The notes under the pieces are model-generated. The model did no database searches, was not told where the DNA came from, and saw only the letters and a program-made list of their open reading frames with translations. A stretch of DNA of 61,437 bases from NCBI GenBank assembly GCA_015272215.1, contig JACYMD010000020.1, positions 1 to 61,437 of the forward strand, given 5' to 3'. Source of the DNA: Rivularia sp. T60_A2020_040 (GTDB taxonomy: Bacteria; Cyanobacteriota; Cyanobacteriia; Cyanobacteriales; Nostocaceae). Shown here in pieces: positions 17,661-27,119 of the stretch; the stretch's first letter is position 1, and every line of letters begins with the position of its first letter. The translations under genes were made by a program, and so were the position numbers.

Positions 17661-18609
17661 AATCTAATGATTTTTATGTTGTTTAAATAGGGAGTAGGGA
17701 ATTATAACCTTTAACCTTTAACCATTTTGTCTAATTTCCCAATGGGTCAAAAGATAAACAAGCTACCTTTAAGAAAAAATTAAGTTTAAGGGAATTAGAG
17801 GTAAAGATAATCACTTATTATTTTTAAAATAGAATATAAATACATATTTTAGAAAGATGATATATATTTAGAGGTGTTTTTTGTCAATTAATTCGACTCA
17901 AGTTAACTTAGTATGTGTTCCCTAAAACATTGGCTGTAATGCGAGTATTCATAGAAAATCCTCAAATGTGCTGTTGTTGGTAAGTAGTTGTAAAGAGCTA
18001 AATCGACAAGATTGAAAACTGAGTAAAATCGAGCAACTAGGGTATACACGTACTTATGTTGATTATTTTGTCGGATTTAGAACATTAAATCCGATATCTT
18101 AAGTTATCCACAAGAGCATTAATATTCTAAAATATTTAATTAGTGTGAAATTTAGATAATATAAGTACTTGTACTCAAAAATACAAACACATTCATATAT
18201 TAATACATTGGTTGAGAATTAAGTGAATTAACCAACTATTAAAAGTCTCATGGTATTTTAAGTGATAAATAATTACGAGTCAGAGAAGTATAAATTCCAG
18301 AAAAATATACTTTAAATGCGATTTTTTTAGTTTGTAAAACCTGTAAAGGTAGGAGGTTAAAGCTCAATTAATATTCATATATAAATTTTCTTTGTTAAAA
18401 AAAAACTCAGAATAGGTCTGGTTAAAGTAATTAATATCAGTTAAGCTGACAATGGTTTATTTATCATCGGTGAGAAGGAAAATGTTTCAAAATGGATAGT
18501 TAGATGGAGGGATGTCTGAGCATATAAATCAAAGTTTTTGCCGAAATAACAATCAATAATGGGTGACTATTTAAGTTCAATAAGTAAAATCTCTAATCAT
18601 AGGATTGCC
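17661..18609. other. Long spacer between divergent kinase and prs genes
   Basis: About 950 bases with no convincing gene, RNA or repeat element. It must hold the promoters of the kinase gene and prs. The sequence is AT-rich with several TATAAT-like boxes, but I cannot choose between them. Confidence 0.5.
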
Positions 18610-19626
18610 ATGAATGCACAACAAGGGGCTGCTGTGCTGAGTACTGCCACTTTAAAAATGCAACCAGCAGCAAGCGGACCGACAGATAATCATCGTCTGC
18701 GACTGTTCTCTGGTTCTGCTAATGTACCATTATCTCAAGAAATTGCCCGTTATTTGGGTATGGATTTGGGACCAATGATTCGTAAAAGATTCGCGGATGG
18801 CGAAATTTACGTGCAAATACAAGAATCGATTCGGGGCTGCGATGTTTATTTAATCCAGCCCTCTTGTCATCCGGTGAACGACAATTTGATGGAATTGTTA
18901 GTCATGATTGATGCTTGTCGTCGAGCATCTGCGCGGCAGATAACAGCAGTAATTCCGTATTATGGCTACGCTCGTGCCGATCGAAAAACTGCGGGAAGAG
19001 AGTCAATTACAGCCAAACTGGTAGCTAACCTAATTACCCAAGCAGGTGCAAACCGGATTTTGGCGATGGATTTACATTCGGCACAAATACAGGGTTATTT
19101 CGATATTCCCTTAGACCATGTTTACAGCGTACCAGTAATTCTGGAATATTTGGCGAGTAAAAACTTGTCAGATATTGTGGTTGTTTCTCCCGATGTGGGT
19201 GGTGTTGCCAGAGCTAGGTCATTTGCGAAAAAGCTGAATGATGCACCTTTGGCAATTATTGATAAACGTCGTCAAGCTCACAACGTCGCTGAAGTCTTGA
19301 ATGTGATTGGTGACGTTGAAGGTAAAACAGCCATCATGGTAGATGACATGATTGATACTGCCGGAACTATCTCTCAAGGAGCGCGTTTACTACGTGAAGA
19401 AGGGGCGCGTCAGGTGTATGCTTGTGCAACCCATCCTGTCTTCTCTCCTCCGGCAATTGAAAGGCTTGCTAGCGGTTTATTTGAAGAAGTGATTGTGACT
19501 AATACAATTCCTTTAGATGAGAGTAAACGCTTTCCTCAATTAGTAACACTTTCAGTAGCTAATCTTTTCGGAGAAACTATTTGGCGAATTCACGAAGATA
19601 GTTCTGTTAGTAGTATGTTCCGTTGA
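18610..19626 (+). CDS. prs: Ribose-phosphate pyrophosphokinase (PRPP synthetase)
   Basis: Prs makes PRPP from ribose 5-phosphate and ATP, feeding purine, pyrimidine, histidine and tryptophan synthesis. The cyanobacterial form is clear from RLFSGSANVPLSQEIARYLG, RKRFADGEIYVQI, YYGYARADRKTAGRE and the PRPP loop MVDDMIDTAGT. A frame extends to 18559, but other cyanobacterial enzymes begin MNA, matching the ATG at 18610, which has AGGA at 18601. The long upstream spacer may contain a regulated leader. A strong terminator follows at 19654-19700. Confidence 0.96.
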   Translation: MNAQQGAAVLSTATLKMQPAASGPTDNHRLRLFSGSANVPLSQEIARYLGMDLGPMIRKRFADGEIYVQIQESIRGCDVYLIQPSCHPVNDNLMELLVMIDACRRASARQITAVIPYYGYARADRKTAGRESITAKLVANLITQAGANRILAMDLHSAQIQGYFDIPLDHVYSVPVILEYLASKNLSDIVVVSPDVGGVARARSFAKKLNDAPLAIIDKRRQAHNVAEVLNVIGDVEGKTAIMVDDMIDTAGTISQGARLLREEGARQVYACATHPVFSPPAIERLASGLFEEVIVTNTIPLDESKRFPQLVTLSVANLFGETIWRIHEDSSVSSMFR

Positions 19627-19653
19627 GAAATCAATTTTAAATGAATAAATATC

Positions 19654-19700
19654 AAGGATGAAGTTAACGGTTGGTAATCTTCATCCTTTATTTTTTATTA
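19654..19700 (+). terminator. Rho-independent terminator after prs
   Basis: A perfect 10-base stem, AAGGATGAAG (19654-19663) and CTTCATCCTT (19679-19688), is followed by a T-rich tail. Confidence 0.85.
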
Positions 19701-19784
19701 ATTAGGGAAGAAGTATTTACGATTAAGTTTGTTTTTGAATCTTGATATCTCTTTTTCCCCAAGATTTGAGTGAAGTGTTGTTGA

Positions 19785-20120
19785 TTAAATTTTTTTCCGA
19801 GCATTGGCTTCACAAAAAAACCAAACTTCATCAGTTGTATTTTTTGGTCTATTTGTTTGAGCAAAAGAAACAGTAAAATCCATTTCTTCTAAATCATTGT
19901 ATTCATCATTAAGATATCCTCCTTTTCTGACTATTTTTGTAATTTCTAAATCGATTAAACAATCATTAGACTGAATATCAATTAACTCATCTTTAACTAA
20001 TCTATTGTTGGTACTAAAATGTATAGTGGTACAAGATGTTTCATCAAACATATGACTTGCTAATTTACTATCATTTAAAGTTTCAAGGTCTACAATAATT
20101 TCGTAATGATATCTTTTCAT
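19785..20120 (-). CDS. Hypothetical acidic protein
   Basis: I do not recognise this 111-residue protein. It is acidic, lacks signal peptide or membrane helices, and contains alternating hydrophobic segments (YHYEIIVDLETL, LIDLEITKIVRKGG, DFTVSFAQTN) suggesting a small beta-rich fold. The ATG at 20120 begins MKRYHYEI. It is separated by the MITE-like element at 20264-20373 from a small gene pair on the same strand. Codon use looks normal for the region, so it is likely a real accessory gene. Confidence 0.6.
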   Translation of the reverse strand: MKRYHYEIIVDLETLNDSKLASHMFDETSCTTIHFSTNNRLVKDELIDIQSNDCLIDLEITKIVRKGGYLNDEYNDLEEMDFTVSFAQTNRPKNTTDEVWFFCEANARKKI

Positions 20121-20263
20121 TTGATACTCTCAAGTTGATTTTTAATTTCATATTATTCCAAGAATTACGTTAGCGGCTAGCCAAACTTACTGTAGGCATT
20201 GCATGACGCGGCAGGATAATTACTGTCACAATACCAGATTGGTGCGTGATACCACAAGCGTTA

Positions 20264-20373
20264 TATAGCGGTTTTCGGTTGAGTAAAATATATTATTGTG
20301 GGGTGGATATCCCTGTCCACCCGATTTTTTTTAACCAATTTTATTCGTATTGCACGCAATTGAAACCGCTATA
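20264..20373. mobile_element. MITE-like palindrome with TATAGCGGTTTTC ends
   Basis: The left end TATAGCGGTTTTCGGTTGAG and right end CAATTGAAACCGCTATA are inverted repeats around 110 bases. An inner stem is formed by GGGTGGATATCCCTGTCCACCC. It shares its termini with elements at 25322-25446, 41024-41130 and 41569-41697, but has a different core. The rest of 20121-20517 shows no gene. Confidence 0.7.
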
Positions 20374-20517
20374 TTTACGTACAAAATCACTCTAAATTTC
20401 ACACACCCTACAATAAATAAAACATCTGCAAGTTGTGTAAGTCCATATTTCTTAAACATCAGAAAAATATCAAAAATTATATCAAGAAAAAGTGCGTTAC
20501 ACACTTCAAAAAACAAC

Positions 20518-20718
20518 CTATGCTTCTGGTATATGTTGTCGAATAATTTTTTGTAAATAACTCATATCTTCTAATGATTGAGGTGCTGGATAAATCGGAC
20601 TATTTGGATTTGAAAACTTATCTAAATAAAATTCAAAAGCTGTATTATCATCTCGATGCTCTAACATATATTGACGTAACTCTTTTCTACTCATTGAGTC
20701 AAAATCTGGAGTACTCAT
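20518..20718 (-). CDS. DUF6887-like small protein
   Basis: The 66-residue product starts MSTPDFDSMSRKELRQYMLEHRDD, which resembles small cyanobacterial proteins described as DUF6887. The ATG at 20718 overlaps the stop of the upstream gene (ATGA) and has a perfect GGAGG at 20726-20730. A longer start at 20733 is therefore rejected. The proteins are predicted mostly helical and cytoplasmic. The tight two-gene arrangement resembles a toxin-antitoxin or paired accessory module, but I know of no demonstrated function. Confidence 0.75.
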   Translation of the reverse strand: MSTPDFDSMSRKELRQYMLEHRDDNTAFEFYLDKFSNPNSPIYPAPQSLEDMSYLQKIIRQHIPEA

Positions 20719-20906
20719 TCTACAAACCTCCACTCACCGTTTTCTAAAATTAATAATTCGATTTCTTCTCCAGCCAGAAAATAAACTCTTTTTTTCCTTT
20801 CATCCAATCGAATAAGACTAATTGTTTTATATATTCTAGTTATAGAAGCACTAAGGATAAAACAAGTTTTTAGCTGTTCCGTTGTTGGTAATCCTACTAT
20901 ATTCAT
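20715..20906 (-). CDS. DUF6888-like small protein
   Basis: This 63-residue protein ends VYFLAGEEIELLILENGEWRFVE and has an SLIRLDER motif, similar to small cyanobacterial proteins described as DUF6888, which commonly precede DUF6887. The start MNIVGLPTTEQLKT follows a weak leader. It is translationally coupled to the next gene by an ATGA overlap. Function unknown; the compact pair and local repeats suggest an accessory locus. Confidence 0.72.
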   Translation of the reverse strand: MNIVGLPTTEQLKTCFILSASITRIYKTISLIRLDERKKRVYFLAGEEIELLILENGEWRFVE

Positions 20907-21057
20907 GGTAAATACACCGCGAAAATTTAGCCACTATTTTTCTTATCCGACAGCATCTATAAGCTGCGAAGGGAAAAAGGTGCGTTACGCTCTGTGACAA
21001 CACAACGGCAATATTGGGGGAGGAGAATCCACACCCCAATTTTCCTCCCCTACAAGA

Positions 21058-21085
21058 AAGACGTAGCAATACGCCCCGTCTCTAC
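21058..21085. repeat. GTAGAGACG hairpin repeat (reverse orientation)
   Basis: On the minus strand it reads GTAGAGACGGGGCGTATTGC then TACGTCT. It lies immediately past the stop of icd, where it may help end transcription. Confidence 0.7.
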
Positions 21086-21087
21086 TT

Positions 21088-22506
21088 TTAAAACCGCTTA
21101 ATAATCGCTTCGGCAAACTCGGAACATTTCAAAGGTTCAACTTTCGGTTCCATTAATCTGGCTAAATCGTAGGTAACTTCATTGTTTGCGATCGCAATAC
21201 CCAATCCTTGCTTAATTAAATCTGCTGCTTCTTGCCAACCCATAAATTCCAGCATCATGACACCGGATAATATCACAGAACCGGGGTTAATTCGATCTAA
21301 ACCCGCGTGTTTGGGTGCTGTACCATGGGTAGCTTCAAATATCGCTGCATCGTCGCCAATATTCGCTCCTGGCCCCATTCCTAACCCTCCAACGATAGCA
21401 GCAGCAGCATCCGATAAATAGTCACCGTTAAGGTTCATTGTTGCCAAAATTGAATACTCATCGGGACGGGTTTGAATTTGTTGGAAAATACTATCGGCAA
21501 TGCGGTCATTAACCATAATTTTCTCTTTCCATTTACCGTTACCATGAGTTTCCCAAATTGAGTTAAGAACTGTTTCAACTTCCTTGACAATTTGCTCTTT
21601 CTTATCTTGTGTCAGGGAATCGTAACCGGGATCAATCATCCGAGCATTTTCTTCAGAAGAAATATCAGATTTATTTTCTTTGTTGCCTAAAATCCAAGAT
21701 TCCCTTTCGGTAACGCATTCCTCGCGAAATTCTGAAGTTACTAATTCGTAACCCCAATCCCGGAAAGCACCCTCGGTATACTTCATAATGTTGCCCTTAT
21801 GCACCAAAGTCACCTGCTGCTTTGACTTGGGCAATTGTAAAGCTTGTTTAATAGCACGACGTACTAAACGTTGGGAACCAGTTTTACTAATAGGTTTAAT
21901 CCCAATCCCGGAATCGAGAGGAATTTGCTTTTTACCATGTTCGGGAGTTGCGGGAATCAATTCTTCGTTGAGCAATTTAATTAGTTTGTTGGCAATTTCA
22001 TCACCTTGTTTCCATTCAATTCCTAAATAAATATCCTCAGTATTTTCACGATAAACTATCACATCAAGTTTCTCCGGATTTTTGTGAGGTGAAGGAGTTC
22101 CGGGATAATAGCGACAAGGACGTACACAGGCATAAAGTTGAAAAATTTGCCGTAAAGCTACATTTAAAGAACGAATTCCCCCACCAATGGGAGTTGTCAA
22201 AGGTCCCTTAATAGCAACACCATACTCTTTAATTGCCGTCAAAGTATCTTCGGGTAAATACTGATAAGTGCCGTATAAATCGCAAGCTTCATCACCCGCG
22301 TAAACTTTAAACCAGCTAATTTTGCGCTTATCGTTATAAGCCTTGGACACAGCAGCATCCAAAACTTTTTGTGTAGCGGGCCAAATATCAATACCCGTAC
22401 CATCACCGCGAATAAAAGGAATAATCGGGTTATCGGGAACTTGTGGTTCACCGTTGACAAAAGTAATCTTTTCTCCACTTGTGGGGGGTTTAATTTTTTC
22501 GTACAT
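21088..22506 (-). CDS. icd: NADP-dependent isocitrate dehydrogenase
   Basis: Icd converts isocitrate to 2-oxoglutarate, the carbon skeleton for nitrogen assimilation and the nitrogen-status signal in cyanobacteria. The 472-residue cyanobacterial form is clear from [52 protein letters not shown] and [19 protein letters not shown]. The ATG at 22506 has GGAG upstream. The gene is preceded by a 450-base spacer shared with the divergent gun4. I looked for an NtcA site (GTA-N8-TAC) there and did not find a clear one. Confidence 0.96.
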   Translation of the reverse strand: MYEKIKPPTSGEKITFVNGEPQVPDNPIIPFIRGDGTGIDIWPATQKVLDAAVSKAYNDKRKISWFKVYAGDEACDLYGTYQYLPEDTLTAIKEYGVAIKGPLTTPIGGGIRSLNVALRQIFQLYACVRPCRYYPGTPSPHKNPEKLDVIVYRENTEDIYLGIEWKQGDEIANKLIKLLNEELIPATPEHGKKQIPLDSGIGIKPISKTGSQRLVRRAIKQALQLPKSKQQVTLVHKGNIMKYTEGAFRDWGYELVTSEFREECVTERESWILGNKENKSDISSEENARMIDPGYDSLTQDKKEQIVKEVETVLNSIWETHGNGKWKEKIMVNDRIADSIFQQIQTRPDEYSILATMNLNGDYLSDAAAAIVGGLGMGPGANIGDDAAIFEATHGTAPKHAGLDRINPGSVILSGVMMLEFMGWQEAADLIKQGLGIAIANNEVTYDLARLMEPKVEPLKCSEFAEAIIKRF

Positions 22507-22960
22507 GACACACTCCTTTGGGATTAAACAACAAGATTTTTAGCTTAGTCAATTTCTACCTGAAAAGAAAATTTACAGTTAGAAAGACTAGCAAATTTTG
22601 TTTGATCTTGCTTTTATTAAACTAAGATAAAATTTTTGATGCAATTTTTAAGTTCTGTGTTAATGCAATCATGTAGAGGTGCATTTCTTGAATATACAGC
22701 AAAATTGTCAAATAGCTCAACAAAAAGCTAGGCTGGAAAAAAGTTATGAGCATAATTTATCAGTTCGTGAGAAAATATTTTACTAGAAGGGAAAGATACA
22801 GGTAAGCTATAGCAGCATAATATTTTTTAAAGAGGTGCGATTATTCCTCCTTAAAATGGCTATCAGTCCAAAACTGTCTTTGAAGAATAAAAATAGCCGT
22901 TTCTAACCCTAAAACTTCTTCATTATTATATTAATTGAATTGCGTTCCACGATAAAAAGC
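22507..22960. other. Divergent spacer between icd and gun4
   Basis: About 450 AT-rich bases that must contain both promoters. No RNA gene, repeat or clear regulator site was recognised. Confidence 0.45.
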
Positions 22961-23680
22961 ATGACAGACCCAATGATTCAAAACAGCACTAGTAACAGTG
23001 ATTTCGACTTTCTTCTGAAGCAGTTAATCGCAGGGTCTGAAAAAAAACAGCAGGAATTAGTGGAAAAACTGGCGATTTCTGGGACAGAAGGATTAAAGGT
23101 GCTGATGGAGTTTTTATCGAAGCGTCGGGATGTTGCAACAAATTTAGTAGACGGTAAGGTGTATCAAATTCTTTATCAATCGGATTTTCCCGAAACTAAA
23201 GAATTTTTACAAATTAACTTTCCCCAAGGGATTATACCACTAAAATCGGATTGCAATATCGATTACACCCAACTGCAAAAATTATTAGCAAACCAAGATT
23301 TTCAAGAAGCCGATCGTTTGACACTCCAAAAAATGTGTGAACTTTCCGGAGAAGAAGCGTTAAAAAGAAAATGGCTGTATTTTACCGAAGTCGAAAAATT
23401 TCCCGTTACTGATTTACAAACAATTAATAATTTGTGGTTAATTCATTCTCAAGGTAAATTTGGCTTTTCCGTACAGCGGGAAATCTGGTTGGGTTTGAGA
23501 AAAAATTGGGAAAATCTCTGGGTAAAAATTGGTTGGAAAAATGGGAATAACTGGACACGCTATCCCAATGAATTTATCTGGAATTTAGATGCACCTAAAG
23601 GTCATTTACCTTTATCAAATCAATTGCGTGGTGTCAGAGCAATTTCCTCTTTGTTGTCTCATCCGGCTTGGGAAAAGTAA
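22961..23680 (+). CDS. gun4: Gun4 (Mg-chelatase activator, tetrapyrrole-binding)
   Basis: Gun4 binds protoporphyrin IX and its Mg form and stimulates Mg-chelatase at the first step of chlorophyll synthesis. The 239-residue protein has an N-terminal helical repeat part (residues 1-85) and the C-terminal GUN4 domain with IDYTQLQKLLANQDFQEAD, RLTLQKMCELSG and IWLGLRKNWENLWVKIGW-type sequence, ending LPLSNQLRGVRAISSLLSHP. The preferred start is the ATG at 22961, seven codons inside the longest frame. The gene appears monocistronic. Confidence 0.93.
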   Translation: MTDPMIQNSTSNSDFDFLLKQLIAGSEKKQQELVEKLAISGTEGLKVLMEFLSKRRDVATNLVDGKVYQILYQSDFPETKEFLQINFPQGIIPLKSDCNIDYTQLQKLLANQDFQEADRLTLQKMCELSGEEALKRKWLYFTEVEKFPVTDLQTINNLWLIHSQGKFGFSVQREIWLGLRKNWENLWVKIGWKNGNNWTRYPNEFIWNLDAPKGHLPLSNQLRGVRAISSLLSHPAWEK

Positions 23681-23733
23681 TTAAATTAAAAGTGAAAAGT
23701 GAGGAGTTAATATTATTACAGATAAATAATGTA

Positions 23734-23756
23734 GAGACGTTGCAGTGCAACGTCTC
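23734..23756. repeat. Perfect GAGACG hairpin after gun4
   Basis: Eleven-base arms GAGACGTTGCA and TGCAACGTCTC around one G. It belongs to the GTAGAGACG family seen at several gene ends, and may act as a gun4 terminator. Confidence 0.8.
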
Positions 23757-23812
23757 CTAGAATTTTTATAAGTACAGATAATTCAGCAAAATGATATTAG
23801 AAATGATGAATA

Positions 23813-23986
23813 ATGATAAATACAAGTAAACAAGAATTTTATGTAATTATTGAGCGGGATGAAGATGGATACTATGTTGGGGAAGTTCCGCAACTTAAAG
23901 CTTGTTATTCTCAAGGAGAAACAATCGATGAGTTGATGAAAAATATTAAAGAAGTTATAGAACTTTGTTTAGAAGAAAATAAATAA
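23813..23986 (+). CDS. HicB-like small protein (orphan antitoxin)
   Basis: This short gene encodes 57 residues beginning MINTSKQEFYVIIERDEDGY and continuing YVGEVPQLKACYSQGET and IKEVIELCLEENK. This is the HicB fold, which normally neutralises the HicA mRNA-cleaving toxin. No hicA-like frame adjoins it: upstream is gun4 and its hairpin, downstream the ABC ATPase gene. The C-terminal DNA-binding part found in longer HicB proteins is absent. It may be a remnant antitoxin or a stand-alone HicB-like domain. Confidence 0.8.
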   Translation: MINTSKQEFYVIIERDEDGYYVGEVPQLKACYSQGETIDELMKNIKEVIELCLEENK

Positions 23987-24000
23987 TTTTTTTATACTCA

Positions 24001-24034
24001 ATTACCAATGACCAATTACCCATTCCCAATCCAA
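24001..24034. repeat. ACCAATT/ACCCATT heptamer repeat
   Basis: Degenerate heptamers (ATTACCA, ATGACCA, ATTACCC, ATTCCCA) run up to just before the ABC ATPase start. The same unit recurs at 56089-56131. Confidence 0.75.
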
Positions 24035-24041
24035 AATTAAA

Positions 24042-25136
24042 ATGGCAAACGTTACCCTAGAAAACATCAAGCGTAAATTTAACAACGTCACGGCTATCGA
24101 TGACATTACATTCACGATTCCTGATGGTGAGTTTTGGGTTTTGGTAGGTCCTTCGGGATGCGGGAAGTCTACTATTTTACGAACTATTGCGGGTTTAGAA
24201 TCTGCTACATCCGGTAAACTTTTTATTGGGGATAAGTTGATGAATAATGTCCCTGCAAGAGCGCGAGATGTGGCGATGGTGTTTCAAAATTATGCCCTTT
24301 ACCCCCATATGAGTGTGGCGGAAAATATCGCTTTTGGGCTGAAAATGCGGAAATTTGACTCGAAATTGATTCGAGAAAGAGTAGAAACTGTAGCGCGATC
24401 GCTATCCTTGGAACACCTACTCGATCGTAAACCCAAACAACTCTCAGGGGGACAGCAACAACGGGTAGCTTTAGGAAGGGCGATCGCTCGTCAACCCCAA
24501 GTATTTTTACTAGATGAACCGTTGTCAAATTTAGATGCACAGTTACGAGATGATACGCGGGCTGAGTTAAAAGAGTTGCATCAAGACATTGGTATTACTA
24601 CGGTATATGTCACCCATGACCAAGTAGAAGCAATGACCTTAGCGGATAAAATTGTAGTGCTGAGTGGCGGACGTATTCAACAAATTGGCGAGCCACAAAG
24701 TATTTACGCTCATCCCATTAATCGGATGGTGGCAACTTTCTTAGGAAATCCACCGATGAATATTATACCGGCGAAGTATACCGCTGCGGGTTTTGATATC
24801 AACGGACAAATTTTAACTATTCCCAGCGATTTAAAAGATAAGTTGCGTTTACCAGAAGGACAAACTTTTGATTTAGGTATTCGTCCAGAAGATATCCGAA
24901 TTCAGAATCAATCTCAAGGGGAGGTTTTACAAGTAGAAGTAAAATTAGTCGAACCCTTGGGAAGAGAAACCTTGATTCGCGTCACAGTACTCGGTACTGG
25001 AATAATATTAAACGTGCAAACCAGTGGAAATATCCGTTTGAGTCCTGGTGATAAATTGAATTTACAATTAGATTTGCAAAAATTATTTTTATTTGATTCT
25101 GTTAGTGGGGATAAATTGTATCCGTCAATTAGTTGA
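24042..25136 (+). CDS. ABC transporter ATP-binding protein, UgpC/MalK type
   Basis: The 364-residue protein carries Walker A GPSGCGKST (37-45), signature LSGGQQQR, Walker B VFLLDEPLSNLDA and a C-terminal TOBE-type regulatory domain (from about 240), as in ATPases that energise sugar and glycerol-phosphate importers. No permease or binding protein adjoins it; such orphan ATPases can serve several sugar importers, as MsmK does. The heptamer repeat begins inside its stop codon region (25132-25165). Confidence 0.9.
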   Translation: MANVTLENIKRKFNNVTAIDDITFTIPDGEFWVLVGPSGCGKSTILRTIAGLESATSGKLFIGDKLMNNVPARARDVAMVFQNYALYPHMSVAENIAFGLKMRKFDSKLIRERVETVARSLSLEHLLDRKPKQLSGGQQQRVALGRAIARQPQVFLLDEPLSNLDAQLRDDTRAELKELHQDIGITTVYVTHDQVEAMTLADKIVVLSGGRIQQIGEPQSIYAHPINRMVATFLGNPPMNIIPAKYTAAGFDINGQILTIPSDLKDKLRLPEGQTFDLGIRPEDIRIQNQSQGEVLQVEVKLVEPLGRETLIRVTVLGTGIILNVQTSGNIRLSPGDKLNLQLDLQKLFLFDSVSGDKLYPSIS

Positions 25137-25165
25137 CAGTGGACAGTTGACAGTTGACAGTTGAC
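25132..25165. repeat. Heptamer tandem repeat (GTTGACA, x5) at a gene end
   Basis: The array begins two bases before the TGA stop of the ABC ATPase gene, supplying the stop itself. The same unit occurs at 27664-27694, 30238-30272, 32051-32081 and 60804-60831. Confidence 0.9.
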
Positions 25166-25321
25166 TTCTAACCTATTGCCTCTTGCCTTTATATTTGTAT
25201 TTTATAGACTTGCATTAGATAAGTTTTATATTTAATCTTTTTGTATCTAGCTATTAAAAGAAATTTCTTTAACCCACGCAGATGGGTTTTGTTTGTGTAG
25301 TCGCGATTTCAATCGCCATAT

Positions 25322-25446
25322 GTAGCAAATTTAAGTTGAGTCCAATACAGTAAAACCTCACCCCCTTCCCCTCTCCTTGATAAGGAGAGGGGAAGGGGGG
25401 CGGGGTGAGGTAAAATTTGTATTCCACTCAAGGGAAAACCGCTATA
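25322..25446. mobile_element. MITE-like palindrome with CCTCACCCCC core
   Basis: Nested inverted repeats: outer TAGCAAATTTAAGTTGAG with CTCAAGGGAAAACCGCTA, then CCAATAC/GTATT, then a long GC-rich stem of CCTCACCCCCTTCCCCTCTC-type sequence. It is a close relative of 41569-41697. Confidence 0.8.
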
Positions 25447-25489
25447 TACAAATCAACAACGCTAATTACACTAATTTATATTAAAACTT

Positions 25490-26542
25490 ATGCAACCAAA
25501 ATCGAATAATTTACTCAAATTTATTCCTTTAATCGGCGGTATTGTTATAATTTCTACTGGTTTATTAGCTCTAAATTTTTATTCTAAAAGTGAAAATAAA
25601 GATGATTCTCTAGTTTCTGTAGAAAAAACAGTATCTCCTTTAAATTTAGAGCAATTTTGTCAAAAATATCAAACTGTAGATAGAAATTTACAACCTTGGA
25701 ATCAGGAAAGTTTATCTCAACAACAAGTGTTGGTAAAAACACAAACTGATGTTGATGTTCCTCTTGCCTTGAATGCCGTACCTTTACCAAATATTAAAGA
25801 TGAAGCGAGAAAAGCTAAAGTCCCGATAGCAATGTATCACGATATTTTGCCGAAAAAAGAAGTATTTTTTGATGTTACCCCAGAAGAATTAGAATCTCAT
25901 TTTGAATTAATTAAATCTAAAGGTGTAACTCCCATTAGTTTAGACCAATTAATTATTCATTTACGTACCGGAATTCCATTACCAGAAAAGCCGATTTTAC
26001 TATCATTTGATGATGGTTATGGTGGTCATTATGAATACGTTTATCCATTACTTAAAAAGTACAATTATCCGGCAATTTTCTCAGTTTATACCAAAAATAT
26101 GGGAATTAATACAGGTCGCTCCCACGTTACATGGGAGCAACTGAAAATAATGGCTGCTGACTCTTTAGTAACTATAGCCGCTCATAGTAAAACCCATCCA
26201 CCAGATTTAACTAAGTTATCTGATGAAGAACTTGTTCCAGAAATAGTAGAGTCTAAGGAATTACTTGAAACAAATTTGGGTACATCAATCCGCTACTTTA
26301 CCTATCCTACTGGTAAAAATGACGAGCGAGTGAGAAAATTGGTACAAGAAGCTGGATATATCGCAGCTTTAGCAATGAACGACTTGGATGAAATGTTTGC
26401 TGGAGAGTCAGAGAATTTGTTAACTATCGGACGCTTTGGACAATCTCGTTTGCAAGAAATGGTTGATAAAGCTTCGGGAGGAAAAGCAATTTCTTGTTCG
26501 GAATATTTACAGTCAAAATCACAGCCAATCCCGGAAAGCTGA
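25490..26542 (+). CDS. Polysaccharide deacetylase family protein
   Basis: An N-terminal anchor or signal helix (about residues 10-31) precedes a linker and a NodB-type deacetylase domain from about 110. LSFDDG (171-176) and HSKTH (232-236) supply the metal-binding Asp and two His residues and the catalytic Asp, so the enzyme should be active on N-acetyl groups of an extracellular or cell-wall polysaccharide. The YFTYPTGK motif follows. The gene is flanked by a MITE-like element upstream and ends in a 24-base overlap with the convergent gene. Confidence 0.9.
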   Translation: MQPKSNNLLKFIPLIGGIVIISTGLLALNFYSKSENKDDSLVSVEKTVSPLNLEQFCQKYQTVDRNLQPWNQESLSQQQVLVKTQTDVDVPLALNAVPLPNIKDEARKAKVPIAMYHDILPKKEVFFDVTPEELESHFELIKSKGVTPISLDQLIIHLRTGIPLPEKPILLSFDDGYGGHYEYVYPLLKKYNYPAIFSVYTKNMGINTGRSHVTWEQLKIMAADSLVTIAAHSKTHPPDLTKLSDEELVPEIVESKELLETNLGTSIRYFTYPTGKNDERVRKLVQEAGYIAALAMNDLDEMFAGESENLLTIGRFGQSRLQEMVDKASGGKAISCSEYLQSKSQPIPES

Positions 26543-26887
26543 TACTTCATCGACACCAATTTCAAAGGTTGTTGCTTTACCAGGAGGTGGATTTACCCGG
26601 ATTATCGCACTGGAAGCAAGGGGTTGAAGTTTCATCCCTAATTGCACAATATTGCTCACTATATGCCAGTAAGTTATTATATCTGGACAGTGAATTACTA
26701 ATGTTAGATATTCGGTGTCAATGGTCAGATACCAAAAACAATTTGATAGTAATGCTTGGGTAATACTGTCACAAGTTTCGTAGAAACATTTTCCGGTACT
26801 TCTTTCTAGTTCTAGAAGTAACATTTTGTCGCTTTTTGTTACCTCATTCGGTGGTAAATCATCTGCATGAATGAAGGATTTATTCAT
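26519..26887 (-). CDS. Hypothetical protein, convergent to the deacetylase
   Basis: I do not recognise this 122-residue protein. It lacks signal peptide and membrane helices and ends VDEVSAFRDWL. A mostly hydrophobic central part (YLTIDTEYLTLVIHCPDII) suggests a compact soluble fold. Its last 24 bases overlap the convergent deacetylase gene, in a non-repeat region. It begins a set of small minus-strand genes that continues to 28733. Confidence 0.65.
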   Translation of the reverse strand: MNKSFIHADDLPPNEVTKSDKMLLLELERSTGKCFYETCDSITQALLSNCFWYLTIDTEYLTLVIHCPDIITYWHIVSNIVQLGMKLQPLASSAIIRVNPPPGKATTFEIGVDEVSAFRDWL

Positions 26888-27119
26888 AATAATACAAGCC
26901 CTTTGTATCTAATCTTAGTTAGGTTAATTGGGCAATAAATTCTTGGTTTTACGTTCAGTTGAAAACGGTTCTGAGTTAGAGAGATAATTATTCCTAGGGA
27001 ATAAATCGGGTCATTTAATAGAAGACACAATATCGCCAATACTCGCCAATTATTAATTGAACAAGGAATAATTTACTATTACTATTACCCTGAAGTAGAA
27101 TTTTCAACACCAAATTATT

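Noticed and set aside
17661-18609. Structural RNA gene (such as 6S, tmRNA or rnpB) before prs
   Set aside because: None of the conserved core sequences I know for these RNAs were seen.
22507-22960. NtcA site upstream of icd
   Set aside because: Expected from knowledge of cyanobacterial icd, but no GTA-N8-TAC with a suitably spaced -10 box was found by eye.
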